Assembly (NCBI GenBank): GCA_943369485.1
Contig: CALRNH020000009.1
Span: forward strand, 1-64,000
Source of the DNA: ATX-6F1 sp943369485
GTDB taxonomy: Bacteria > Cyanobacteriota > Cyanobacteriia > PCC-6307 > Cyanobiaceae
Length of the DNA: 64,000 nt
Direction: 5' to 3'
Part shown: positions 18,414 to 26,733 of the stretch, one piece after another
How the letters are laid out: every line of letters begins with the position of its first letter
Numbering within the stretch: the stretch's first letter is position 1
Program-made: the position numbers and the translations under genes
Notes under the pieces: model-generated
Told to the model about the DNA's origin: nothing
Seen by the model: the letters and a program-made list of their open reading frames with translations, nothing else
Databases searched by the model: none

Positions 18414-20224
18414 GGCGGCCGCCCCTGTGGGGTCTGGCGCTGCTGGCGCCCCTGCTCCTGGCCCTGCCGGCCCTGCGCCCCAGTCCAGTCGGCCTGGCCC
18501 TGGTGGCCGCCGATGCCTCGATCGGGGCCCAGTTCTTTCGCTTTCGCGGCCTGCGCCCGGTGCCGCCGTCGCTGGTGGTGCTGGCGGTGGATGGCGATTC
18601 GCTCGCCCTCGATCGCTTACTGGGCCCTGAGGAGCGCCGGCGGTCGCCGCTCTGGCGGCGCATGGGTCCCTGGCCCTGGCCCCGGGCCCTGCAGGCGGAG
18701 CTGGCGTCAGCGGTGCTCGATCGGGGGGCGGCCCGGGTGGTGTTCAACGTCGTCTATGCCCAGCCCAGCCGTTACGGCCCCGCCGATGACAAGGCCTTCA
18801 GCGCACGCCTGGCCCCCTGGCGTGATCGGGTGATCCTGGCGGCGGCCTATGGACGCCAGATCCAGGACGGGGTGGAGCGCTCCCAGCTGGATCGCCCGAT
18901 CTTCCCCTTGTTCCGCAGCGGTTTGACCACCCTGCTGCAGAGCCCCCAGGGCCTCAGCGACGCCATCCCAGGCCGGGAGTGGCTGGAGAGCAACCTGGCG
19001 GCGTTCGCCCCGCCCCGCCCCGATCCCCTGCCCTTCGTGGCCACCGGCCGGCGGCCGCTGGGTCAGCCCCTGGGCATCAATTTTCCCGGCCCCGCCGGCA
19101 GCGTGGTCAGTGTTCCCGCCTGGCGGGTGCTGGAGCAGCCCGCGGGCTTCTGGCGCGGGCGCACCGTGCTGATTGGCGCCACCGCTCCGGAACTGGGGGG
19201 CCTGCAGGAAACCGCCTTCGGGCCCCAGAGCGGCACGGAGGTTCAGGCGGCCGCCCTGGCCAGCGTGCTGCGGGGCGATGGGCTGGCGCGGCCGGAACCT
19301 GGCGCGGAAACCCTGCTGCTGCTGGCCTGGGCTGGGGTGACGGCGCTGCTGTTGCGCCGTGGCCCCAACGCCTCCACCAGCCTGGCCACGGGCCTGGCCC
19401 TGGCCCTGGCGGCCCTGGGGTTCGGGGCCCTGCTCTGGGCCCAGGCCTTCCTGGTGTTGCCCTGGGCGGCCCTGGTTGCGATGCCCCTGGCCGCCGGGGT
19501 CGTGCGGGGCGGCGGCCAGTGGCTCAAGGAAAGCCGCGAACGTGCCTACCTGCACCAGGTGCTGGCCCGGCGCATCTCCCCCACCCTGCTCAAGGACATC
19601 CTGCGGGAGCCTGGGCCGCTCTGGACCCAGGTGGGGGGCAGCCGGGCCGATTGCGTGGTGCTGTTCACCGACCTGGTGGGGTTCACCCCTCTGAGCGCTC
19701 AATTGGAGCCCGCCGACTTGTTCGCCCTGCTCAACAACTACTTCGAAGCGATCGCCACCGCTGTGATCGAGGAACAGGGGCTGCTGGACAAGTTCATCGG
19801 CGATTCGCTGATGGCGGAGTTCGGGGTCCCCCGCAGCCGCGGCGATCAACAGGAGGCCCTGGCGGCGGTGCGGGCGGCCCTGGCCATGCGGGACAGCCTC
19901 GCGGCCCTCAACGCCGAGCTGGAGCGCGATGGCCGTCCGGTGCTGCACCAGGGCATCGGTCTCCATTTCGGTGAGGTGATCGCCGGCAACCTGGGGTCCT
20001 CCCAGCGGCTGGAGTTCACGGTGGTGGGCTCAAGCGTGAACGTCGCCAGCCGGCTGGAGGGTCTCACCCGCCGCTTCCCGGAGCACTCAATCCTGATCAG
20101 CGGCGAGTTGCTGGCCCTGTTGGGGGAGCGGGCGGCGGTGGTGCCGCTCGGGGAGCACACGGTCAAGGGCTGGCCCACCCCCCTGGCGGTCTACGCCCTC
20201 GAGGGCCTGCGGCCGGAGGCTTGA
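18410..20224 (+). CDS. CHASE2-domain adenylate cyclase (first copy)
   Basis: A 604-residue membrane protein with a GTG start coupled to the upstream FecR-type gene. The order is: an N-terminal hydrophobic segment, a CHASE2 extracytoplasmic sensor (~30-290, with LVVLAVDGDSLALDRLL), three transmembrane helices (~295-375), and a class III nucleotidyl cyclase domain (~415-590). Catalytic residues are present: metal Asp421 (FTDLVGFT) and Asp465 (DKFIGD), Lys461 and Thr537 for adenine selection, and Asn544 and Arg548 for transition-state binding. Lys plus Thr predicts a class IIIb adenylate cyclase. The usual GDTVN loop reads GSSVN, a mild deviation from the second copy. Activity is expected to be cytoplasmic cAMP synthesis controlled by a periplasmic signal. 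Confidence 0.87.
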   Translation: MRRPPLWGLALLAPLLLALPALRPSPVGLALVAADASIGAQFFRFRGLRPVPPSLVVLAVDGDSLALDRLLGPEERRRSPLWRRMGPWPWPRALQAELASAVLDRGAARVVFNVVYAQPSRYGPADDKAFSARLAPWRDRVILAAAYGRQIQDGVERSQLDRPIFPLFRSGLTTLLQSPQGLSDAIPGREWLESNLAAFAPPRPDPLPFVATGRRPLGQPLGINFPGPAGSVVSVPAWRVLEQPAGFWRGRTVLIGATAPELGGLQETAFGPQSGTEVQAAALASVLRGDGLARPEPGAETLLLLAWAGVTALLLRRGPNASTSLATGLALALAALGFGALLWAQAFLVLPWAALVAMPLAAGVVRGGGQWLKESRERAYLHQVLARRISPTLLKDILREPGPLWTQVGGSRADCVVLFTDLVGFTPLSAQLEPADLFALLNNYFEAIATAVIEEQGLLDKFIGDSLMAEFGVPRSRGDQQEALAAVRAALAMRDSLAALNAELERDGRPVLHQGIGLHFGEVIAGNLGSSQRLEFTVVGSSVNVASRLEGLTRRFPEHSILISGELLALLGERAAVVPLGEHTVKGWPTPLAVYALEGLRPEA

Positions 20225-20285
20225 GCCCGGGGAGCCCGGGCCCGGCCACCGGGGGCAGAATGGCGCCCCCTGGTCTTCGCTGACG

Positions 20286-21038
20286 ATGGTCGCTTCCGCA
20301 CGGCGCCGCTCCGCTGGCCTGAGTTCCCTCTCAACATCAGGGCTCCTGGTGGGCCTCGCCCTGGCGACGGGCTTTGGCGTGGGCACCGGCCCGGCCGCCC
20401 GCGCCGCCGATTCGGCCACGGTGCAGGAAATCCTTGATGGCAAGGAGCTGTACATCGACAGCAAGCCGGCACGGGTGAAGGAGAAGGCGGCCACCCCTCA
20501 GCTGGTGAGCACGGGCAACAGCCGCGCCCAGCTGGCTTTCGAAACCGGGGCCGCCGGCCGGTTGAACCGCTTTTCCCAGCTCAAGCTCGGCGCCAGCTGC
20601 TTCCTGCTCGACAAGGGTCAGATCCTGGTGTCCGGCAAGCAGAACGGCTGCACCAAGTCGTCGCGGATGAGCGTGCGCGGTACCAACTACGTGATTGACG
20701 TCTCTGAGAGCGGCGACGCCGAGCTCTCGGTGCTGGAGGGTTCGGTGGAGGTGGCCCCCAGCCTTGATGGCGAACCCACCGGGGCCCCCACCACCACGGT
20801 GGAGGCGGGGCAGAAGGTGCGGCTCTCGCCCGTGGGGGTGGTGCTGGCCATTCTGCGTCTGTCGCCTTCGGACTACACCAGCGTCCTGAACGGCCCCCTG
20901 TTCACCGGCTTCAACTCCTCTCTCCCAGGGTTCGGATCCCTGGAGAGCTACATCCGCAGGTACGTGCCCGGAGTGTCGATCCCCAGCGTGCCGGGCCTTC
21001 CCTCGGTGCCCAGCTTCGGCTTCCCCCGCTTCTTCTGA
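20286..21038 (+). CDS. Exported FecR-domain protein (second copy)
   Basis: A 250-residue protein from ATG 20286 with a signal peptide (hydrophobic ~17-33, cut near ARAAD). The FecR-like beta domain spans ~60-200: AGRLNRFSQLKLG, then SVRGTNYVIDVSESGDAEL, then VLEGSVEV. Two cysteines (in GASCFLLD and QNGCTKS) could form a disulfide in the periplasm. The C-terminus is rich in Pro/Ser/Gly (VPGVSIPSVPGLPSVPSFG). It sits between the two CHASE2 cyclases and precedes the second by 46 bases, repeating the FecR-cyclase order upstream. It is only distantly similar to the first FecR protein, so duplication is old or the pairs were assembled separately. Confidence 0.8.
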   Translation: MVASARRRSAGLSSLSTSGLLVGLALATGFGVGTGPAARAADSATVQEILDGKELYIDSKPARVKEKAATPQLVSTGNSRAQLAFETGAAGRLNRFSQLKLGASCFLLDKGQILVSGKQNGCTKSSRMSVRGTNYVIDVSESGDAELSVLEGSVEVAPSLDGEPTGAPTTTVEAGQKVRLSPVGVVLAILRLSPSDYTSVLNGPLFTGFNSSLPGFGSLESYIRRYVPGVSIPSVPGLPSVPSFGFPRFF

Positions 21039-21084
21039 TGGAGAGGCCGGCTGAGCCATGCTCCGCCCGTCCTGAGGTGGGGCG

Positions 21085-22977
21085 ATGAAACGTTCGGCCG
21101 TGGTGACCCTGGCTTCCGGAGCGATCGTGTTGCTGGTGGGGGGGCTGGCTGGTTGGCCACCGACTGTCTGGCGAGGCTGGGAGCGGGGTCTTGAGAACCA
21201 GCTGGTGCGTTGGCGGGGCCCCCGCCAACCGCCCAAGCCCGTGGTGGTGGTCGCCGTCGATGACGCCACCCTGCAGCAGGGGGCCTGGTTCGAGGGCCAT
21301 GGCGCCGTGCCGGTCTGGGCCCGGGGCACCGGCACCCTCCCCTGGCCGCGGGCCAGCTATGGCCAACTGGCCAGCCGTTTGCTGGAGGCGGGTGCCGATG
21401 CGGTCGCCCTCAATGTGGTGTTCGAGGGCTCCAGCAGCCGCGGGTTCACCGACGACACCGCCCTGGCCAGCTCCCTGGCCTCCCATCGCGGCAAGGTGGC
21501 CCTGGCCACCGAGATGCTTGAGCCCCAGGACGCCCAGGTGGGCAGTGGGCTCACCCTGGTGCTCCCGGAGCGTTTCCTGACCCCCGTCGGAGGACCGGAT
21601 GCCCTGGGGCTCACCAACACCTTGCCCGCCCAGGCGGGTGATCCCGACCAACACCCGGAGGCCTACGGCCGTGGCCTGCTGCCGGCCAACGGCCTCAAGC
21701 CCCAGCCGTCCCTGTCGGCCACGCTGCTCCAGTTGGGGGGACGCCAGTCCCGCCAGAACGATCCGGCCATGGCCCTGAATTTCTACGGGCCTGAGGGCAG
21801 CTTCACGCGCCTGTCGGCCTGGGAAGTGCTTGATCCGGCCCGCTGGAGCCGCCACCCCTTGCGGGGCGCCCTGAAGCATGCCCTGGTGGTGGTGGGGCCG
21901 GTGGTCTCCCAGGGAGAGGCTGGTAACCCCACCCCCTTCGGCAATCTCTCCGGCCTGGAGCTGCTGGCCACCGCCACCGCCAATTCCCTGGCCGGTGATG
22001 GCCTGGCTCCATGGCCCACCACGGCTCCCTGGCGAGCGTTGCTGGCCCTGGCGCCGGTGCTGCTGGTGGCCGTCCTTGGCGTCTGGCGCGGTGGCCTCGG
22101 CTGGCGCCTCGCCCTGGTGGGGGCCTCCCTTGTGCTGGTGGTCACCGTCGGCTTCCTGGCCCTGCAGCGCAGCCACCGCTGGTTGCCCCTGCTGGCCCCC
22201 GCCTCAGGGCTTGTGGTGCTCGGGCTGCTCTACGGCGGCGATGCCTATCTGCGGGAGGAGCGGGAGCGACGCCGCCTGCGGCGCACCTTCGAGCGCTATG
22301 TGGCCCCCAGTGTGGTGGCGGAGATCCTCTCCGATCCGAAGGCGGCCGAGGGCATCCTGCGGGGCCGGGTGCTGCGGGTGACGGTGCTGTTCTCGGATCT
22401 CAAGGGCTTCACCCAGCTCACCCGTCAGCGCACGATCGATGGCCAGAGTGAGCTGCTGGTCAGCCAACTGAATGAATACCTGGGGGAGATGGTGGAGGTG
22501 ATCACCGCCCACGGCGGCACCGTTGACAAGTTCATCGGTGATGCGGTGATGGCGGTGTTCGGCTCGCCTGTGAGCCGTGGTGAGCAGCAGGAGGCCCTGG
22601 CGGCGGTGCGCTGTGCCCGGGCGATGCGTGAGGCGCTTGAGCGTCTCAATGGGGGGTGGGCCCAGCGCGGCATCGAACCTCTCGGCAACGGCGTCGGACT
22701 GGCCAGCGGCGATGTGGTGGTCGGGCAGATCGGCAGCCCCCGCCGCCTGGATTTCACCGTCATTGGCGACACGGTCAACCTGGCCAGCCGGCTGGAGGGT
22801 CTCACCCGCACCCTGGAGGTGCCGGTGCTGTTCGATCAGGTCACAGCCGATCTGGTGCGCCATGAGCTGGCCCCCGAATCCAAGGGCTCACCGGCTGTGA
22901 AGGGCATGGGGCCCACGCCGGTGTTCACGCTGCCGGCGACCCTGCCGGCATCCCCGCCGCCAGCGCCCATGGTCTGA
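21085..22977 (+). CDS. CHASE2-domain adenylate cyclase (second copy)
   Basis: A 630-residue membrane protein; the ATG at 21085 is preceded by a GAGGTGGGG ribosome-binding site. An N-terminal transmembrane helix, a CHASE2 domain (~45-300), three hydrophobic helices (~305-385) and a class III cyclase domain (~430-610) follow one another. Catalytic residues are complete: Asp438 (FSDLKGFT), Asp486 and Lys482 (DKFIGD), Thr558, Asn565 and Arg569 in DFTVIGDTVNLASR, predicting adenylate cyclase activity. A helix reading RLRRTFERYVAPSVVAEIL links membrane and catalytic parts, as is usual in this family. The 3' end overlaps the opposing thiO gene by 53 bases. Confidence 0.88.
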   Translation: MKRSAVVTLASGAIVLLVGGLAGWPPTVWRGWERGLENQLVRWRGPRQPPKPVVVVAVDDATLQQGAWFEGHGAVPVWARGTGTLPWPRASYGQLASRLLEAGADAVALNVVFEGSSSRGFTDDTALASSLASHRGKVALATEMLEPQDAQVGSGLTLVLPERFLTPVGGPDALGLTNTLPAQAGDPDQHPEAYGRGLLPANGLKPQPSLSATLLQLGGRQSRQNDPAMALNFYGPEGSFTRLSAWEVLDPARWSRHPLRGALKHALVVVGPVVSQGEAGNPTPFGNLSGLELLATATANSLAGDGLAPWPTTAPWRALLALAPVLLVAVLGVWRGGLGWRLALVGASLVLVVTVGFLALQRSHRWLPLLAPASGLVVLGLLYGGDAYLREERERRRLRRTFERYVAPSVVAEILSDPKAAEGILRGRVLRVTVLFSDLKGFTQLTRQRTIDGQSELLVSQLNEYLGEMVEVITAHGGTVDKFIGDAVMAVFGSPVSRGEQQEALAAVRCARAMREALERLNGGWAQRGIEPLGNGVGLASGDVVVGQIGSPRRLDFTVIGDTVNLASRLEGLTRTLEVPVLFDQVTADLVRHELAPESKGSPAVKGMGPTPVFTLPATLPASPPPAPMV

Positions 22978-24088
22978 ACCGCCCCCAGGCGAAGGCCTCC
23001 AGCAGGGCCCCATCGGCTGGAGCGAGGCGATCCCCCAGCAGCCTGGCCGTGATCAGCTCGGCGGTGATCGCCGCCAGCAGCACGCCGTTGCGGTGATGGC
23101 CCGTGGCCAGCTCAAGCCCTTCGATCGGACTCGCCCCCAGCAGCGGGCCTTGATCGGGGGTGCAGGGGCGAAAGCCCCACCAGCGCTCCATCGGCGGCCA
23201 CTTCGCCGCCTCCGGCAGCAGGGCGTCGAGGCCAGCCTGCAGCTGCCGTTGGCCGGCGGGGGTGAGGCCCTCATCGAATCCCGCCTCCGGTTCACTGGTG
23301 GCGCCGACCACCAGCAGGCCATCCTCCCGGGCCACCAGGTAGGTGCCGGGGCCGAAGACCACCCGCGCCAGGGCCCCGATCGGCCCCTGCAGGGACAGCA
23401 TCTGGCCTTTGAGCGGAAACACCGGCAGCTCCGGCAGCAGCCGGGCACTCCAGGCGCCGCAGGCCAGCACGGCCCGGCGGCCGCTGAGCAGTTGCTCGTC
23501 CCCCTCTGCCCGCCGCAGCCGCACTCCTGTGAGCTGGGGGCCCGCGGTGCTGGCCTGCTGGTGCAGTTCCAGCACTTCGGCGCCCTCCTGGAAGGTCACC
23601 CCCTGGGCGGTGCAGGCCCGCTCCAGGGCACGCATCAACTGGCGGCGGTTGTCGATCTGGCCGTCCTGCTCGAACAGCAGAGCCGCCTGGAAGCCCGGCC
23701 CGATGCCGGGGATCTCGCGCTCCAGCTCGCGGCGATCCAGGGGCCTGCCGAGGGCGGCCGTGGGATAGGCGTCCCGCGCCTGTGAATCGGCGAATGGCAC
23801 CACGATGCCGCAGGGCCGCAGACCGCAGCTCAGGCCGCTGTCGGCTTCGATCTGCTCCACCCAGGCCGGAATGGCTGCCAGGCTGCGTTGGCCCAGGGCC
23901 AGCAGGGCCCCGCTGAGCCCTTCCGCATGGGGCGCCAGCATCCCTGCGGCCACGAAGCCCGCCGCTTCGTTGCGGCGCCGGCTCAGAACGCTCACCGCCT
24001 GGCCGCGGCGGGCCAGCTGGTGGGCGATCGCCAGCCCCATCAGGCCGCCCCCCAGGATCAGGATCGGTTCGCCTGCGGCACGCGCCAT
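22925..24088 (-). CDS. thiO: FAD-dependent glycine/D-amino-acid oxidase (ThiO type)
   Basis: A 387-residue flavoprotein. The N-terminal Rossmann motif ILILGGGLMGLAIAHQLARR binds FAD. The body is a DAO-type fold (VGATSEPEAGFDEGLTPAG), and the tail GHHRNGVLLAAITAELI is characteristic of ThiO/DadA-like oxidases. ThiO oxidises glycine to dehydroglycine for the thiazole of thiamine; other D-amino-acid oxidases look alike, so specificity is inferred. The start codon overlaps, on the opposite strand, the start codon of the PPC-domain gene (24086-24089). In picocyanobacteria I recall this gene between ndk and gatB, as here apart from the inserted cyclase cassette. Confidence 0.82.
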   Translation of the reverse strand: MARAAGEPILILGGGLMGLAIAHQLARRGQAVSVLSRRRNEAAGFVAAGMLAPHAEGLSGALLALGQRSLAAIPAWVEQIEADSGLSCGLRPCGIVVPFADSQARDAYPTAALGRPLDRRELEREIPGIGPGFQAALLFEQDGQIDNRRQLMRALERACTAQGVTFQEGAEVLELHQQASTAGPQLTGVRLRRAEGDEQLLSGRRAVLACGAWSARLLPELPVFPLKGQMLSLQGPIGALARVVFGPGTYLVAREDGLLVVGATSEPEAGFDEGLTPAGQRQLQAGLDALLPEAAKWPPMERWWGFRPCTPDQGPLLGASPIEGLELATGHHRNGVLLAAITAELITARLLGDRLAPADGALLEAFAWGRFRPWALAAGMPAGSPAA

Positions 24089-24521
24089 GACGACAACCTA
24101 TCCACCCGGATCAGCGGGGCCGACCGGGCTGCTCAGCCTGCGGCTGCAGCCTGGGGTCGATCTGCGCGGTGCCCTGGAGGCCCTGGTGCAGGAACGCGCC
24201 ATCGCGGCCGCCTGGGTGGCCTCGGCCATCGGCAGTCTCTCGGAGCTGGTGTTTCGCCCCGCCGGCAGCGACCGTGCGATGAGCCTGCCGGGCCCCTGGG
24301 AACTGCTCAGCCTCCAGGGCAGCCTCGGCCCAGGCGGCGTCCATCTGCACCTCACGGCCGCCGATCAGGGCGGCCACTGCCGCGGCGGCCATCTGCTCGC
24401 GGGCAACGTTATCCGCACCACCGCTGAGATCGCCCTGCTGCTGCCCGTGGCGGTGTGCTTCGAGCGCTCGATCGATCACGCCACCGGTTACCGCGAGCTG
24501 TGCTTCGAGGCCCCTGCCTAG
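24087..24521 (+). CDS. PPC/DUF296-domain protein
   Basis: A 144-residue single-domain protein of the PPC (DUF296) family: LLSLRLQPGVDLRGALEALV at the start, AAWVASAIGSLSELVFRP in the middle and the conserved HLHLTAADQGGHCRGGHL segment, including the GGH motif. In plants the domain occurs in AT-hook DNA-binding proteins. In bacteria it stands alone, forms trimers, and its role is unclear. The start ATG (24087) shares bases with the thiO start on the other strand, and no convincing later start exists. The stop TAG lies within a possible -10 box for gatB. Confidence 0.82.
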   Translation: MTTTYPPGSAGPTGLLSLRLQPGVDLRGALEALVQERAIAAAWVASAIGSLSELVFRPAGSDRAMSLPGPWELLSLQGSLGPGGVHLHLTAADQGGHCRGGHLLAGNVIRTTAEIALLLPVAVCFERSIDHATGYRELCFEAPA

Positions 24522-24524
24522 GAT
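24519..24524 (+). promoter_or_regulatory. Possible -10 element upstream of gatB
   Basis: TAGGAT lies 30 bases before the gatB ATG and fits the TAnnnT -10 pattern of cyanobacteria. It overlaps the stop codon of the preceding gene. No clear -35 box is visible. Confidence 0.3.
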
Positions 24525-24554
24525 CGCCACCTCAGGCCAAGGGAGTGAAGCGGT

Positions 24555-26025
24555 ATGGCGTCGGCGATCGGTCACGAGGGCTGGGAGGCGGTGATCGGCC
24601 TCGAGACCCATGTGCAGCTGGCCACGGCCAGCAAGATCTTCTCGGCCGCCTCCACCAACTTCGGCGACGACCCCAACACCCACATCGATCCGGTGGTGCT
24701 GGGACTGCCCGGCACCCTGCCGGTGCTGAACCGGAAGGTGCTGGAGTACGCGGTCAAAGCCTCACTGGCGCTCAACCTGCAGGTGGCCGAGCACTGCAAG
24801 TTCGACCGCAAGCAGTACTTCTATCCCGATCTGCCCAAGAACTACCAGATTTCCCAGTTCGATCAGCCGATCGCCGAGGACGGCTGGATCGAGGTAGAGG
24901 TGGCTGAGAAGGGCAAGGACACCTACACCAAGCGCATCGGCATCGAGCGCCTTCACATGGAAGAGGATGCCGGCAAGCTCGTGCACGCCGGCAGCGACCG
25001 CCTGGCGGGCTCCACCCACTCGCTGGTGGATTACAACCGCGCTGGTGTGGCCCTGGCGGAGATCGTCTCCAAACCCGATCTGCGCACGGGTCGGGAGGCG
25101 GCGGAGTACGCCTCCGAGATCCGCCGGATCATGCGCTATCTGGGGGTCTCCGACGGCAACATGCAGGAGGGCTCCCTGCGCTGCGACGTCAACATTTCGG
25201 TGCGTCGCGGGCCCGATGAACCCTTCGGGGTGAAGGTGGAAATCAAGAACATGAACTCCTTCTCGGCGATCCAGAAGGCCTGCGATCACGAGATCGAGCG
25301 CCAGATCAGGGCGATCGAAGCCGGTGAGCCGATCCATCAGGAAACCCGCCTGTGGGATGAGGGCAAGCAGCTCACCAAGAGCATGCGCAGCAAGGAGGGC
25401 AGCAGCGACTACCGCTACTTCCCCGAGCCTGATCTCGGCCCGATCGAAGTCACCCCTGCCCGGCGTGAGGCCTGGCGTGCCGAATTGCCGGAGCTGCCGG
25501 CTGCCAAGCGCCACCGCTACGCCGAGCAGTTGGGGCTCTCCGTCTATGACGCCCGCGTGCTGACCGATGAGCGGCCGATGGCGGAGTACTTCGAGGCGGC
25601 GGTGGCGGCCGGCGCCGACCCCAAGGGGGCGGCCAACTGGATCACCGGCGACATCGCGGCCCACGTGAACGCCAACCGCCTCGACTACAACGCCTTGCCC
25701 CTGCGGCCCCAGCAGCTCGCCGAACTCGTGCAGCTGATCGAGGGCGGCACGATCAGCGGCAAGATCGCCAAGGAGATCCTGCCGGAGCTGCTGGAGCAAG
25801 GCGGTTCCCCTGCCGCGATCGTCGAGGAACGGGGCCTGGGGATGATCAGCGATCCTGCGGCGCTGACGGCGATCGTGGCGGAGCTGCTGGCGGCGCATCC
25901 GCAGGAGGTGGAGGCCTACAGAGGTGGCAAGACCAAGCTCCAGGGCTTCTTCGTCGGGCAGCTGATGCAGCGCACCGGCGGCAAGGCCGACCCGAAACTG
26001 GCCAACCAGATCCTCGTGGCGAAGC

Positions 26026-26036
<11 letters not shown>
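24555..26036 (+). CDS. gatB: Asp/Glu-tRNA amidotransferase subunit B
   Basis: A 493-residue protein, full length. GatB binds the misacylated tRNA and carries the kinase/transamidase centre that converts Glu-tRNA(Gln) and Asp-tRNA(Asn) to the amidated forms; it works in the GatCAB complex. Family motifs are visible: VIGLETHVQLATASKIFS, LGLPGTLPVLN, HMEEDAGKLVH, YNRAGVALAEIV, EGSLRCDVNISVR, EIKNMNSFSAI and SSDYRYFPEPDLGP. The C-terminal YqeY-like tail follows (NQILVAKLKG). It converges with coaE, overlapping it by 11 bases. Confidence 0.97.
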
Positions 26037-26640
<604 letters not shown>

Positions 26641-26704
26641 GGAGTGGCGAAGGGGGTGGCGGGTTGAACGTCATCATCAACTCGACAGGTTTGGAGGGCA
26701 TCGG

Positions 26705-26710
26705 TAGGGT
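26705..26710 (+). promoter_or_regulatory. Possible -10 box of first Fe-S/CNB paralogue
   Basis: TAGGGT ends 24 bases before the TTG start. The surrounding cggtaGGGTCC-x-CCGAAG pattern is shared with the region before the second paralogue (29675), so the upstream region was probably duplicated with the gene or is under selection. Confidence 0.35.
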
Positions 26711-26733
26711 CCAATCCGCCGAAGGCTCAAGCC

